DNA from: Arthrobacter livingstonensis
GTDB taxonomy: Bacteria; Actinomycetota; Actinomycetes; Actinomycetales; Micrococcaceae
Length of the DNA: 64,000 nucleotides
Assembly: GCF_003219815.1 (NCBI RefSeq)
Contig: NZ_QJVD01000009.1
Coordinates: forward strand, 122,064-186,063
Reading direction: 5' to 3'
Shown here: positions 35,060 to 44,648 of the stretch, piece by piece
How the letters are laid out: each line of letters opens with the position of its first letter
Numbering within the stretch: position 1 is the stretch's first letter
The notes under the pieces: generated by a model
Seen by the model: the letters and a program-made list of their open reading frames with translations, nothing else
Databases searched by the model: none
What the model was told of the DNA's origin: nothing
Position numbers and translations under genes: made by a program

Positions 35060-36733
35060 CTAGCGGGCTATGGCGGTGATGAACATGACGGCTCCGACAA
35101 CAAGTGCCGCACCGCCAAGAATGATGCTGCCCCATTGAATGAGCAGATTTCGCTTGGTGCGCCCCAGTCCCGCAGTGACGGCGTCCAGCGGCTCAAGCCC
35201 GTGGGCGTAGTCCGCGGGCATGGGCGGCATTTGGGTGCGGGCCGCGGATTCCGGCTGGGCCGGTGTCTGGGGCGGGACGACGGCGACCATCGCCTCCGCG
35301 CGCTGCAGGGTTCCGCTGTGCCCTCCCCCCGTGAGCGGGCGGTGGCCCGGGCCGGGCCGGTGGACGGTACGGGCTGTCAGCGCGGCGTCGAAACGCTCGG
35401 CGTTGGCATCGCGTGCGGTGGCGGGCTTTCCGGAGGAAGCCTTCCCGGAGGCGCCGGGAACCCTGCGTGGCGGGGACACCTTGGGCGTGGACCTTGTCAC
35501 GATCGGCACATGTGTGGTCGACGGCGGACGCATGACAGGGCGTTCAACGCCGGGCACGTCAAGAAATTCCAGCGGCGTGACCATGGCCAGGTTGTTCGTG
35601 GCCGTGGGATCCGCGGCCGTGCGCCTGCTCTTCGCGCTCTCCTGGGCCAGCCGGTCGCGGGCCTGGGCGCGCTGGCCAAGGACGGCGGCACGGTCCTCCT
35701 GGGCCCGCTGCCCGGCCAACAACCGCAGTTCCTCGGTGCTCGGGGGCCTTCCGCCCGGCGGAATGGGCCCTGCGGAGTTCGAGGGGTAAGGTCCGGCGGG
35801 CGCGGTCCCGGCGACGGGTGCCTGCGGCGGGGCGCCCGTGCTGGACGAATGGGCCCCTGTGTGGCCCGCCCCGGGGCCCGCTGCCGGCACTTCGGCCGTG
35901 GGGGCGGCCGACGCCGCTGAGTTCCCTGGCAGGGCATCCGGCGCGGCGGCGGTGGCGCGGCGGCCCCCACGGCCGCGATGGCCAGAGTCCGGCGTCACTG
36001 CCTTGGGCCCTGTCGTTGGCTGCGGCACTGTCGTTGGCTGCGGGCCCGGCCGTGCGGGCGCATCCGCGCCGGAGGGCAGTGCGGCGGCAGGTGAAGTCGA
36101 TGACGGTGATGCAGGGGCCGCCATGGGAGAAGTCCTTGCCGGATTGGACTTCGACGGCGCTGCGGGCCGGGCGGACCCGGCCGGCACTGCCGGTGTCACC
36201 GCGGGCGGGACTGGACCGGGCGCCGTCGTCGGGGCTGGCGCCACCTTTGCGGGGCGGGCAACTGCCGGGGGAACCACTGGGTTGATGCTGGTGACGGGCG
36301 CGCGCTCTGCATCCAGCTGCGCCTGGCGAAGGGCACGGCGGGAGGGCAGCGGGCTGGCCTCCTCCTTCCCGGAGTCAACAAGTTCCTTGTAGGCACGCAG
36401 CGCTGCGCGGTCCCGGGCACGCGTCTGGGACGATCGCTCCCGCGGAACACGTGTCCCGGCGTCGTTCGTTGAAGCGTCGTTCGTGGCGCCGTCGTTCGTG
36501 GCGGCGCCGCTCCAAGAACTGTTGCCCGCCGGACTTCCGCCCGGCCAGGCCGGGCCGTCTGCGGGTCCACCGGGGTCGGAAGGCTGGGTGCGCCGTCCGC
36601 GCCGGTCCACGGCGGGGGTGGCGGGCGTAGGCACAAGTGGCACCGGCGGGTATGCCGCCGCGCCTTGCGTTTGCTCCGAGTTCGCCTCCCGCAATTCCCT
36701 GCGAGTGCGAACCGGCTCCGTTTCCTTGCTCAT
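35060..36733 (-). CDS. Pro/Ala-rich protein with a C-terminal membrane anchor
   Basis: About 557 aa. An N-terminal charged segment (RTRRELREANSEQT) is followed by roughly 430 residues of low-complexity Pro/Ala/Ser/Thr/Gly sequence with recurring basic motifs (RRALRQAQLDAERAP; LRLLAGQRAQEDRAAVLGQR). The C terminus has a conserved-looking stretch (YAHGLEPLDAVTAGLGRTKR) just before one transmembrane helix (LLIQWGSIILGGAALVVGAVMFITA, cited as a hydrophobic run) that ends the protein. It is therefore predicted to be tail-anchored with a disordered cytoplasmic domain. It lies between nadD and rsfS, where Arthrobacter-like genomes often carry such a gene; function unknown. ATG 36733 or GTG 36736. 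Confidence 0.75.
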   Translation of the reverse strand: MSKETEPVRTRRELREANSEQTQGAAAYPPVPLVPTPATPAVDRRGRRTQPSDPGGPADGPAWPGGSPAGNSSWSGAATNDGATNDASTNDAGTRVPRERSSQTRARDRAALRAYKELVDSGKEEASPLPSRRALRQAQLDAERAPVTSINPVVPPAVARPAKVAPAPTTAPGPVPPAVTPAVPAGSARPAAPSKSNPARTSPMAAPASPSSTSPAAALPSGADAPARPGPQPTTVPQPTTGPKAVTPDSGHRGRGGRRATAAAPDALPGNSAASAAPTAEVPAAGPGAGHTGAHSSSTGAPPQAPVAGTAPAGPYPSNSAGPIPPGGRPPSTEELRLLAGQRAQEDRAAVLGQRAQARDRLAQESAKSRRTAADPTATNNLAMVTPLEFLDVPGVERPVMRPPSTTHVPIVTRSTPKVSPPRRVPGASGKASSGKPATARDANAERFDAALTARTVHRPGPGHRPLTGGGHSGTLQRAEAMVAVVPPQTPAQPESAARTQMPPMPADYAHGLEPLDAVTAGLGRTKRNLLIQWGSIILGGAALVVGAVMFITAIAR

Positions 36734-36740
36734 CACTTAC

Positions 36741-37394
36741 TCATTCAGTACTAGAAGTCACCGGCAGGACATGTCCGCCCGCGTCGCCGTCCGGTTGAAC
36801 GTAAAGCCCGTATTTGGCTATGTATTGCACCACACCGTCGGGGACCAGGTACCATACGGGGTTTTTCTCCTGGACCCTGGTGCGGCAATCCGTGGAGGAG
36901 ATTGCCATGGCGGGCACTTCCAACAAACTTACGTCGGATCGCCCCATGTCGTCGAGTACGTGTCCCGGCCGTGTCACGCCCACAAAATGTGCCAGGTTCC
37001 ACAACTCGTCATTGTCCTTCCACGACATGATCTGGGCCATGGCGTCCGCGCCGGTGATGAAGAACAGGTCCGCCTCCGGGCGCATCCGCTTCAGGTCCCG
37101 CAGCGTGTCGATGGTAAACGTTGGCCCGGGCCGGTCAATGTCCACCCGGCTGACAGTGAACTGTGGGTTCGCCGCGGTGGCTATCACCGTCATCAGGTAG
37201 CGGTGCTCAGCGGCGCTGACCCGGCGTTTCGCTTTCTGCCACGGTTCCCCCGTGGGCACAAAAATGACCTCGTCAAGCTTGAATACACTCGCAACCTCAC
37301 TGGCTGCAACAAGGTGTCCATGGTGGATTGGATCAAATGTGCCACCCATGACTCCAACACGGAGACGGTTGCCGGCGCCCCCGGCAGGGGCCAC
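36741..37394 (-). CDS. nadD: Nicotinate-nucleotide adenylyltransferase
   Basis: 217-aa enzyme adenylating nicotinate mononucleotide in NAD synthesis. The nucleotidyltransferase motif [12 protein letters not shown] is at about residues 17-28, [10 protein letters not shown] near 45, and the second motif [11 protein letters not shown] near 166 corresponds to SxTxxR. GTG 37394 gives the usual short lead before the motif; the AAGG just before it is poorly spaced. It ends four to eight bases before the Pro/Ala-rich gene. Confidence 0.95.
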   Translation of the reverse strand: MAPAGGAGNRLRVGVMGGTFDPIHHGHLVAASEVASVFKLDEVIFVPTGEPWQKAKRRVSAAEHRYLMTVIATAANPQFTVSRVDIDRPGPTFTIDTLRDLKRMRPEADLFFITGADAMAQIMSWKDNDELWNLAHFVGVTRPGHVLDDMGRSDVSLLEVPAMAISSTDCRTRVQEKNPVWYLVPDGVVQYIAKYGLYVQPDGDAGGHVLPVTSSTE

Positions 37395-37407
37395 CTTGTG
37401 CGTTCCC

Positions 37408-37656
37408 CTAGTGATCGGAGGACGCCTGGCCGTCGTGGTGCATGTGCTTGGCGGTGTGCTGCTTGTGGGGGTCGTCGGTGGCTTCGACGGCGTCGTGGCG
37501 GTTGCCCAGGTTCATAAAGGATACGCAGACAAACATCAGCAGCAAAAGGATGGCCAACACGGATCCGCCAATCACGTACGGCGGCGCAATCAAGGGCCAC
37601 GGCTCTTCATGTGCGGCTGCTTCGGCCAGGACGACGCCGGCAAGCTGGGTCAGCAT
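37408..37656 (-). CDS. Small single-pass membrane protein
   Basis: 82-aa protein with one transmembrane helix at about residues 30-48 ([20 protein letters not shown]) and a His-rich hydrophilic tail ([11 protein letters not shown]). ATG 37656 is preceded by AGGGGAG with five-base spacing. Located between proA and nadD, 13 bp ahead of nadD, so co-transcribed with it. Function unknown; the His-rich tail could bind metal. Confidence 0.75.
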   Translation of the reverse strand: MLTQLAGVVLAEAAAHEEPWPLIAPPYVIGGSVLAILLLLMFVCVSFMNLGNRHDAVEATDDPHKQHTAKHMHHDGQASSDH

Positions 37657-37796
37657 TATTACTCCCCTATGGGTTGGTGGACGGCCGCACTGAAATGCGC
37701 ATCCGGCCAATCGTTGCTTTGATTCCTTCTAATGGTACGTGGTAACCGTTGCGACTGGCACACGGCCGCGCCGTGGGCCCGTTTCAGCCACAGCTC

Positions 37797-37867
37797 TGGG
37801 CCCACGCGCCCGATGGGCCGCGAGGGCCCCGCTGCGAGCTTCCGAGCAGTGGGAGCGGCTGGGGACT
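37797..37867 (+). repeat. Copy of the 57-bp palindromic repeat (with a 12-bp insertion)
   Basis: Matches the tandem copies at 49424-49537: starts TGGGCCCACG, then an extra 12 bp, then CGCGAGGG, CCCGCTGCGAGCTT, AGCAGTGGGAGCGG. The block ends at the proA stop region (proA stop at 37866). Potential foldback CCCGCT/AGCGG with an inner palindrome. Confidence 0.75.
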
Positions 37868-39215
37868 ATCCCCGGACTTGGCCTTCGCCCTGCACGATCC
37901 ACTTGGTGGTGGTCAGTTCCGTCAGCCCCATGGGGCCGCGGGCGTGCAGCTTTTGGGTGGAAATGCCCACTTCGGCGCCCAGGCCCAGCTCCCCGCCGTC
38001 GGTAAAGCGGGTGCTGGCGTTGACGATGACGGCGGCCGAGTCGATCTCCGCAATGAACGTCTCTGCGTTGGCGAGGTCGTTGGTGAGGATGGCCTCCGTG
38101 TGGCCAGTGCTCCAGGTGCGGATGTGCTTGATGGCCTCAGGGAGCGAGTCCACCATCTTCACGGCGAGATCCAGGTCCATGTACTCGGTGGCCCAGTCCT
38201 CGTCCGTGGCCGGGAAGCTGGTTGCCCCGGCGGGGACCAGCGGCGCAACGCGCTCATCCACGTGCAGCCGCACCCCGGCGTCGGCCAGGGCCTTCAGGAC
38301 CGCCGGAACCACGGTGGAGTCCTTGTGGACCAGCAGCGTTTCCACCGTGTTGCACACGCTGGGACGCTGGGTCTTGGCATTGAGCAGGATGTTCACGCAC
38401 ATCTCCTCCTTGGCGCTGCTGTCGATGAAGATGTGCACATTGCCCTCGCCGGTCTCGATGACCGGCACGGCGGAGTTCTGCACGACGGTTTGGATGAGTT
38501 CGCGCCCGCCCCGCGGAATGAGCACGTCCACCTGGCCGCGGGCCTTCATGAGAAGATTGGCACCCTCCCGGCCGTATTTGTCCACGGACTGGACGGCGTC
38601 GGCGGGCAGGCTCACGGATTCCAGGGCGTCGCGCAGCAGTCCCACCAGTGCCTCGTTGGTGTGTGCCGCGGCCGTTCCGCCGCGCAGGATCACGGCATTG
38701 CCGCTCTTAAGCGCCAGGCCGGCGATATCCACGGTGACATTGGGGCGGGCCTCGTAAATGGCCGCCACCACGCCCATGGGGACGTTGATTTGGCGCATTC
38801 GCAGGCCGTTGGGCAGGGTCTGTCCACGTACCACGTTGCCCACCGGGTCCGGCAGTGTGGCCAGTTTTTCCAGGGCGTCGGCCAGTCCCTGGATGCGCGG
38901 CGGGGTCAGCGTGAGACGGTCCAGCATGGCGGCTGTGGTGCCGTTGGCCCGGCCCGCTGCGACGTCAAGGGCGTTGGCGGCAAGGATGCGGTCCGCCCGG
39001 GCGAGCAGGGTTGCGGCGATGGCGCGCAGGCCCTTGTCCTTCCAGGCCCGGTTTGCCCCCGCCATCTTGCGGGACGCCCGGCGGGCCCGTTCCGTGACGG
39101 CACGGACCTCGGTGGCAGCGGCCTCAGGCGCGCCGGCGGCCGGCTCGCCTGAGGTGCCGACAGTGGGGACTTCGCCAACGGAAGCCGTGGATTGTTCAAC
39201 AGTCTGCTCGGTCAT
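37866..39215 (-). CDS. proA: Gamma-glutamyl phosphate reductase
   Basis: 449-aa NADPH enzyme making glutamate-5-semialdehyde for proline. The catalytic Cys is in RPSVCNTVETLLV (about residue 291), the cofactor-binding region includes VAAIYEARPNVTVD and ALKSGNAVILRGG, and the family segment YGREGANLLMKARGQVD is present. About 35 extra Ala/Glu-rich residues precede the conserved start, as in many actinobacteria. Follows proB by 30 bp. Confidence 0.96.
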   Translation of the reverse strand: MTEQTVEQSTASVGEVPTVGTSGEPAAGAPEAAATEVRAVTERARRASRKMAGANRAWKDKGLRAIAATLLARADRILAANALDVAAGRANGTTAAMLDRLTLTPPRIQGLADALEKLATLPDPVGNVVRGQTLPNGLRMRQINVPMGVVAAIYEARPNVTVDIAGLALKSGNAVILRGGTAAAHTNEALVGLLRDALESVSLPADAVQSVDKYGREGANLLMKARGQVDVLIPRGGRELIQTVVQNSAVPVIETGEGNVHIFIDSSAKEEMCVNILLNAKTQRPSVCNTVETLLVHKDSTVVPAVLKALADAGVRLHVDERVAPLVPAGATSFPATDEDWATEYMDLDLAVKMVDSLPEAIKHIRTWSTGHTEAILTNDLANAETFIAEIDSAAVIVNASTRFTDGGELGLGAEVGISTQKLHARGPMGLTELTTTKWIVQGEGQVRG

Positions 39216-39245
39216 GGCTTAAGTCTAGGCCACGCGGCACTTTCG

Positions 39246-40397
39246 TTACGGGTGCAGAAGGACCAGGTCGTCCACGTGGACCACCTCGCGTTCATATTCG
39301 CGGCCCAGTTCCTTCGCCAGCGCCTTGGTGGAGCGGCCCAGCATTTGCGGCAGGTCCCCGCACGGGTAGTTCACGAGCCCGTGCGCTATGACCCTGCCGG
39401 CGGAATCGGCAATCTCCACGGCATCCCCGGCGTCGAAGTCGCCCGTGACGGCCGTGATGCCGGCAGGCAGCAGCGACTTGTGGCGTTCACACACGGCCCG
39501 GACGGCACCGTCGTCGAGCACCAGGCGCCCGCGGATGTCCGCCAGGTGCGCCAGCCACAGCAGCCGTGCGGGGCGCTTGCTGCCATTGATGCTGAACCAG
39601 GTCCCCACGTCCTCCCCGGACAGGGCGTCCGCGGCGTTTTCGGTGGAGGTGACCAGGGCCGGGATTCCGGTCTCCGCGGCGATCAGCGCCGCCTGGACCT
39701 TGGTCGCCATGCCGCCGGTGCCTACGCCGGCCCTGCCGGCACTGCCGATGACGATGCCTTCGAGGTCCTCGGGAGAGTCGACGATGCTGATGCGCCGGGC
39801 GCCCTCCATGGGCGGCCCGTCATAGAGGGAGTCGACGTCTGAGAGCAGCACGAGGGCGTCGGCCTTGACGAGGTGCGCCACGAGCGCGGCCAGCCTGTCG
39901 TTGTCGCCCACGCGGATCTCATGCGTGGCCACGGTGTCGTTTTCATTGACAATGGGCACCACACCCAGGTGCAGGAGACGTTCCAGTGCCCGGTGGGCGT
40001 TGACGTACTGACGGCGCCGGGTCAGGTCCTCGGCGGTCAGCAGCACCTGCGAGACTGTCACCCCGTGCCCAATGAACGCGTGGTTGTAGTGGGCCATCAG
40101 CAGGCCCTGACCCACGCTGGCCGCGGCCTGCTGTGTGGCCAGGTCCTTGGGGCGCCGGGCCAGGCCCAGGGGCAGCAGTCCGGCGGCGATGGCGCCGGAG
40201 GAGACCAGGATGACCTCCGTGCCGGCCAGCCGCCGGCGTGCCAGGACGTCCACCAGGTTCTTCAGGGCCACCTCGGAGATGCCGCCGGCCACGGACGTCA
40301 ACGACGACGAGCCCACCTTGACCACGATTCTCGCCGCGGTGGCGATCGCCGAGCGCGTGCCGGCGCCGGCCTGTGCGGCGGATCCGCTAGAGCCCAT
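39246..40397 (-). CDS. proB: Glutamate 5-kinase
   Basis: 383-aa first enzyme of proline synthesis. The amino-acid kinase domain begins [13 protein letters not shown] (about residue 21), with [33 protein letters not shown] and [14 protein letters not shown]. The C-terminal PUA domain (about residues 285-383) includes [13 protein letters not shown] and [17 protein letters not shown] 40397 overlaps the obgE end by 11 bases; upstream in-frame extension is not protein-like. Product inhibition by proline is typical of the family. Confidence 0.96.
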   Translation of the reverse strand: MGSSGSAAQAGAGTRSAIATAARIVVKVGSSSLTSVAGGISEVALKNLVDVLARRRLAGTEVILVSSGAIAAGLLPLGLARRPKDLATQQAAASVGQGLLMAHYNHAFIGHGVTVSQVLLTAEDLTRRRQYVNAHRALERLLHLGVVPIVNENDTVATHEIRVGDNDRLAALVAHLVKADALVLLSDVDSLYDGPPMEGARRISIVDSPEDLEGIVIGSAGRAGVGTGGMATKVQAALIAAETGIPALVTSTENAADALSGEDVGTWFSINGSKRPARLLWLAHLADIRGRLVLDDGAVRAVCERHKSLLPAGITAVTGDFDAGDAVEIADSAGRVIAHGLVNYPCGDLPQMLGRSTKALAKELGREYEREVVHVDDLVLLHP

Positions 40398-41994
40398 CGT
40401 TGCCCGCTGCACCGCCGTCGGCGTCGAGATCTTCCTTGATGCCCAGGTTCCTGGCATGCTGGCGGTTGGTTGATTCGGTCCAGATGCCTGCCTTGCGCTC
40501 GGATTCGAGCTCGGCACGTGCGGCTGCCTTGGCGTCGCGGCGTTCCTGCTGCTCCTCACGCTTTTGGGCACGGGTGGGGCGGTCCCCGATGTCGGTCAGG
40601 CGCAGGTCCTCGCCGCGGGGTCCGGCCAGATGCTCGGCACCGCCCATCATGGTGGGCTCCCAGTCAAAGACCATGCCGCCTTCTTCACCAATGATCACGG
40701 TGTCGCCGGGGGTGGCGCCGGCCTTGAACAGGCCCGCTTCAACGCCGGCCTTCGCCAGGCGGTCGGCCAGGTAGCCGATGGCTTCCTCGTTTTGGAAGTC
40801 CGTCTGCTTCACCCAGCGTTCAGGCTTTTCACCCAGGACGCGGAACAGCGGCTCGAGGTTCTTTTCCTCCCGGCGGATGGTGAACGGCGTGGCGTTGACG
40901 GCGCGGGGGCGCAGGATTACGGGGGTGGCCTTCACAGGCGCGGCAGCGATCGCGTCGCGTGCCTGCTGGACAATCTCGGCCATGGCGAAGCCGAGCTGGC
41001 GCAGGCCTTCGTGGCTGGCCGCGGAGACCTCAAAAACGCGGTAGCCGCGGGCCTCGAGGTCGCCCTTGACGAACTCGGCCATGTCGCGGCCGTCCGGGGC
41101 GTCAACCTTGTTCAGTGCCACGAGCTTGGGGCGCTCGTTCAGGGGGACCACGTCGCCGTCGGCCCCGGCAAAGCTCATGTCCACGGCGTAGCGGTCCAAC
41201 TCCCGTTCAATCACGGCCAGGTCGGAGATGGGGTCACGGTCCGCCTCCAGGGCGGCGCAGTCCAGGACGTGCACCAGGGCGGCGCAACGTTCCACATGGC
41301 GCAGGAAGTTGTGGCCCAGGCCCTTGCCTTCGCTGGCGCCTTCGATGAGCCCGGGGACGTCGGCAATGGTGAAGCGGACGTCGCCGGACTGCACCACTCC
41401 CAGGTTCGGCACCAGCGTGGTGAACGGGTAGTCGGCGATCTTGGGGCGGGCGGCGGACATGGCCGCGATGAGGCTGGACTTTCCGGCGGATGGGAACCCG
41501 ACCAGGGCAATGTCGGCGATGGACTTCAGTTCCAACACGATGTCGCGTTCGCTGCCCTCAACGCCGAGCAGGGCAAAGCCGGGGGCCTTACGCTTGAGCG
41601 AGGACAGGGCTGCGTTGCCGAGCCCGCCCTGGCCGCCGGCGGCCGCAACGAACTCGCTGCCCACGCCGACAAGGTCGGCAAGGACGTTGCCGGCCTTGTC
41701 CTTGACCACGGTGCCGTCGGGGACGTCGAGGATGAGCGTTTCGCCAATCCTGCCGTCGCGCCAGTCACCCATGCCAGGGCCGCCGTTGGTCCCGTGGCGG
41801 TGGGGTGCGTGGTGGTAATCAAGGAGTGTGGTGGTTTGCGCGCTCACGCGCAGGATGACGTTGCCGCCGTCGCCGCCCTTGCCGCCGTCGGGCCCACCCA
41901 GTGGCTTGAACTTTTCGCGTTTGACAGAGACGCAGCCATGGCCGCCAGTCCCGCCGGATACATGCAAAACAACCCGGTCAACAAAGCTGGCCAA
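40387..41994 (-). CDS. obgE: Obg family GTPase
   Basis: 535-aa essential ribosome-associated GTPase. The Gly-rich Obg domain occupies residues 1-158 ([18 protein letters not shown]). The G domain follows with G1 [10 protein letters not shown]2/switch [13 protein letters not shown]3 DVPGLIEGA and G4 NKVDAP. The Obg C-terminal domain spans about 345-425, after which comes a charged tail ([20 protein letters not shown]). TTG 41994 has AAGGAG six bases upstream. Lies between rpmA and proB as in most actinobacteria. Confidence 0.96.
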   Translation of the reverse strand: MASFVDRVVLHVSGGTGGHGCVSVKREKFKPLGGPDGGKGGDGGNVILRVSAQTTTLLDYHHAPHRHGTNGGPGMGDWRDGRIGETLILDVPDGTVVKDKAGNVLADLVGVGSEFVAAAGGQGGLGNAALSSLKRKAPGFALLGVEGSERDIVLELKSIADIALVGFPSAGKSSLIAAMSAARPKIADYPFTTLVPNLGVVQSGDVRFTIADVPGLIEGASEGKGLGHNFLRHVERCAALVHVLDCAALEADRDPISDLAVIERELDRYAVDMSFAGADGDVVPLNERPKLVALNKVDAPDGRDMAEFVKGDLEARGYRVFEVSAASHEGLRQLGFAMAEIVQQARDAIAAAPVKATPVILRPRAVNATPFTIRREEKNLEPLFRVLGEKPERWVKQTDFQNEEAIGYLADRLAKAGVEAGLFKAGATPGDTVIIGEEGGMVFDWEPTMMGGAEHLAGPRGEDLRLTDIGDRPTRAQKREEQQERRDAKAAARAELESERKAGIWTESTNRQHARNLGIKEDLDADGGAAGNDGL

Positions 41995-42099
41995 TGAAAT
42001 CTCCTTGATTAGTACTGCCCTTGCGCACTTATTCTAGTCCGCGTGTTAAAACACAGTGGAGCGAGCCATGCGGCCCGCTCCACTGGAAAAGCTTTGGTA

Positions 42100-42357
42100 T
42101 TAGACCGCAGCTGCAACGATGTTCACAACGCGGCGTCCGCGGCGCTGGCCGAACTCGACCGCACCGGCGTCCAGTGCGAACAGCGTGTCATCCTTGCCGC
42201 GTCCCACACCCTCGCCCGGGTGGAAATGGGTGCCGCGCTGGCGAACGATGATTTCGCCCGCCTTGACAACCTGACCGCCGAAGCGCTTGACGCCCAGGTA
42301 CTGAGCGTTGGAGTCACGACCGTTGCGAGTGGAACTCGCACCCTTTTTATGTGCCAT
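42100..42357 (-). CDS. rpmA: 50S ribosomal protein L27
   Basis: 85-aa protein beginning [20 protein letters not shown], with [20 protein letters not shown] and [18 protein letters not shown]. The N-terminal tail reaches the peptidyl-transferase centre. No N-terminal extension of the kind cleaved in Firmicutes. Downstream of rplU by 62 bp. Confidence 0.98.
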   Translation of the reverse strand: MAHKKGASSTRNGRDSNAQYLGVKRFGGQVVKAGEIIVRQRGTHFHPGEGVGRGKDDTLFALDAGAVEFGQRRGRRVVNIVAAAV

Positions 42358-42419
42358 TTGAAATGCCTACCTTTTGACTTTGAAGACTGTATAAGAGGAT
42401 CTACGTACGAACTGCGTAA

Positions 42420-42728
42420 TTACGCGATCGAGGTGATCTTGACCTTCGACAGTTCCTGACGGTGGCCCTGACGCTTCTTGTAGCCGGTCTTGTTCTTGAA
42501 CTTCTGGATAACGATCTTCGGTCCACGAAGATCCTCCAGCTTCTCAGCCGTAACCTTTACATTTACCAGGTCCTTTGCGGCGGTGGTGAGCTTCTCACCA
42601 TCAACCAGGAGCAAAGCGGGCAGCTCAAGCGTGCTGCCAACTCCACCGGGGACGCGGTTCATGGTCACGTAGTCTCCGACGGAAACCTTTTCTTGACGGC
42701 CGCCTGCGCGGACAATCGCGTACACCAC
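42420..42728 (-). CDS. rplU: 50S ribosomal protein L21
   Basis: 102 aa from GTG 42728 (reading [20 protein letters not shown] after the start Met), the usual L21 opening. A longer frame from GTG 42740 adds four residues but places the start directly on its purine-rich site. Conserved features are [22 protein letters not shown] near the C terminus. First gene of rplU-rpmA-obgE-proB-proA. Confidence 0.97.
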   Translation of the reverse strand: MVYAIVRAGGRQEKVSVGDYVTMNRVPGGVGSTLELPALLLVDGEKLTTAAKDLVNVKVTAEKLEDLRGPKIVIQKFKNKTGYKKRQGHRQELSKVKITSIA

Positions 42729-42849
42729 TGGGGAACTCACTTCTCTCGACGTTTATTACAAAGAATTATTGTGCCTCAACGCCGTGGACCTCAATGGAGT
42801 TCTACCATGGAGTGGTTGCCCTTAGTGTTGGCGTAAGCACCGAAGATCA

Positions 42850-42879
42850 AGAATACGCTAATTCCTGTCCCGGCCGCAA
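42850..42879 (-). promoter_or_regulatory. Candidate promoter for rplU-rpmA
   Basis: On the minus strand, TTGCGG (42879-42874) and TATTCT (42855-42850) are separated by 18 bp, resembling a sigma-A promoter. This would give a leader of about 115 bases before L21, long enough for a ribosomal-protein leader structure, though none is recognised. Confidence 0.35.
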
Positions 42880-42990
42880 ATGAGACTGGTTCCGCGCCAC
42901 CGCAGCCGCCGCAAACTGGCCTTCACCTGTTCGCGCCTGCCCGTTCAACGAAACCGTGCACCACCACTTTAGCGTGCCCGGCTGCCCGGA

Positions 42991-43025
42991 GCCGCGCCAT
43001 TGAGTGTGGCGCGGCGCATTTTTTT
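42991..43025 (+). terminator. Hairpin with T-run oriented on the plus strand
   Basis: GCCGCGCCA (42991-42999) pairs with TGGCGCGGC (43007-43015) around a 7-base loop and is followed by GCA and seven T. In form it is an intrinsic terminator for rightward transcription, yet no plus-strand gene ends here. On the minus strand the same hairpin follows the thiD-tenA stop and may terminate that gene despite lacking a U-run on that side. Confidence 0.6.
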
Positions 43026-43043
43026 ACTGCACGGCAGGTGGTG

Positions 43044-44645
43044 TTAATCACGCCGGGCAAGCGGGGCTAACCAGGCGTACAGCCGAGGCGCGTCGAAAAA
43101 GTCCACCTCGTCGTGTGCCGACTGCACAAACGCCGCCCTCATCCGATCCCGCTCCAGGGGCGAGCCCCGCCGGGCCGCGGCATCCACAATGGCGACGGCC
43201 CGGGCGGTGGCCTGGGCAAAGGCGTCGTCCGCGTAGCTTTGAAGCCACTCACCGTACGGGTGCGCGCTGCCGGTGGCGCCGCCGTCGTGCTTGAGGTAAT
43301 CGGCATGAAGCACCCGGCCCACTTCCGCATACAGCCAGTAGCAGGGCAGCACGGCGGCGGCCACTTCGCCATAGCTGCCGGAATACGCCACGGCCTGCAG
43401 GTGGTTGACGTAGTGCCTGGTTACTGGCCCCATGGCCACCTCCAGGGGGTGCCTGCTGAGCCAGTCGCGGTGCAGCGAGAGTTCCACGGCCAGGCAGTTT
43501 TGGGCGCCGGCGGCCCAGAAACGCTGTTCGTCCTCGTTGGGGGCGAGGGCACTGGCACGCGCCAGCACGCGCGCATACGCGCTGAGGTACTGCGCGTCCT
43601 GTGCCAGGTAGTACGCAAAGTGCTGTCCATCCAGCGTGCCGGCGGCCAGCTCCTTGATGAACGCCAGCCCAAAGATGGCCTCGCGCTGCGGTGCAATGTC
43701 CGACCACAGGGACCGGCTGAAGTCGTCCCCCGCAGGACCGGCGGATGCCCAGAGTTCATGGAAATGGTTCAGCGGCCCGTGCCCGTGCCCCACCGACAAG
43801 GGACCGGATTCGCGCAGGGCGCCGGTGAGCCAGTCCTTGGCCCGGCGCACGCTGGCCGGCCAATTGCCCGTGCGCACCTGCAGCGTGGCCAGTGCCGCGG
43901 AGAGCGAGCAACCTGTGCCGTGCGTGTTGGGTGTCCCCACGCGGGGGCCATCGAACACTTCCACCGAGCCGTCCGGACCGAGCAGCGCGTCGGGGCAGTC
44001 GTCCCCGTCCAGGTGCCCTCCCTTGACCAGCACATGGGTGCCGTGTGCGGCGGCCAGGGACTTGCCCTGCTGCAGGGCAGCCTCCCACGTTGCCGCTTCG
44101 GGTTCCCCCACCAGCACGGCCAGTTCGGCGATATTGGGCGTGGCCAGGTGGGCGTGGGCCAGCAGGCGCAGCAGGGCCGTGCGCGCGTCTTCGCGCATCA
44201 GTGCGTCACCGCTGCTGGCCACCATCACCGGGTCAAGCACGACGACGGGCGGGCGGGTTTTCGCCAGCCACTCCCCCACCACGTCCATCACCTCGGCGTT
44301 GGCCAGCATGCCGATCTTAACAGCGTCAATGGAAATGTCTGCGGACAGGGATTCCAATTGCCGGGCCAGGAAGCCGGCCGGTGGAACGTGGACGTCCTGG
44401 ACGCCCCGGGTGTTTTGCGCCGTCAGGGCCGTGACGGCAGCCATGGCGTAGCCTCCGTGCGCGGAGATGGACTTGATGTCCGCCTGGATTCCGGCGCCGC
44501 CGGAAGGATCCGATCCGGCGATGCTGAGCACGCGCGGGTGCCGCGGCGCAGCGGAGGTGGGCCGGGTCGGGGGTGCCGCGGGCCGGGCCTGGCTCGCCGC
44601 GGGCGGGGCCGGTGGTGGTTGGTACGCCGTCGGTGGCTGACTCAT
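43044..44645 (-). CDS. thiD: ThiD-TenA fusion: HMP(-P) kinase plus TenA-family aminopyrimidine hydrolase
   Basis: 533-aa bifunctional thiamin enzyme. The ThiD ribokinase-fold domain spans about residues 38-290: SIAGSDPSGGAGIQADIKSI, VVVLDPVMVASSG, and NTHGTGCSLSAALA (anion hole and catalytic Asp region). The TenA/thiaminase II domain runs from about 310 to 533: GLAFIKELAAGTLDGQHFAYYLAQDAQYL, CLAVELSLHRDWL, and the AYSGSYGEVAAAVLPCYWLY region. ThiD phosphorylates hydroxymethylpyrimidine, TenA salvages it from degraded thiamin, so the fusion couples salvage to reuse. The first 37 residues are Pro/Ala-rich. Controlled by an upstream TPP riboswitch. Confidence 0.93.
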   Translation of the reverse strand: MSQPPTAYQPPPAPPAASQARPAAPPTRPTSAAPRHPRVLSIAGSDPSGGAGIQADIKSISAHGGYAMAAVTALTAQNTRGVQDVHVPPAGFLARQLESLSADISIDAVKIGMLANAEVMDVVGEWLAKTRPPVVVLDPVMVASSGDALMREDARTALLRLLAHAHLATPNIAELAVLVGEPEAATWEAALQQGKSLAAAHGTHVLVKGGHLDGDDCPDALLGPDGSVEVFDGPRVGTPNTHGTGCSLSAALATLQVRTGNWPASVRRAKDWLTGALRESGPLSVGHGHGPLNHFHELWASAGPAGDDFSRSLWSDIAPQREAIFGLAFIKELAAGTLDGQHFAYYLAQDAQYLSAYARVLARASALAPNEDEQRFWAAGAQNCLAVELSLHRDWLSRHPLEVAMGPVTRHYVNHLQAVAYSGSYGEVAAAVLPCYWLYAEVGRVLHADYLKHDGGATGSAHPYGEWLQSYADDAFAQATARAVAIVDAAARRGSPLERDRMRAAFVQSAHDEVDFFDAPRLYAWLAPLARRD

Positions 44646-44648
44646 TGG

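Larger units (their letters stand above)
42741..43043. other. Intergenic region between rplU and the thiD-tenA gene
   Basis: About 300 bp. The L21 side is A/T-richer and holds the candidate promoter. The thiD-tenA side holds a hairpin with a T-run that points rightwards (separate entry). No convincing coding sequence. Confidence 0.5.

Noticed and set aside
40398-40571. Extended N terminus of ProB
   Set aside because: The extension is antisense-like sequence inside obgE coding; the kinase domain starts normally after ATG 40397.
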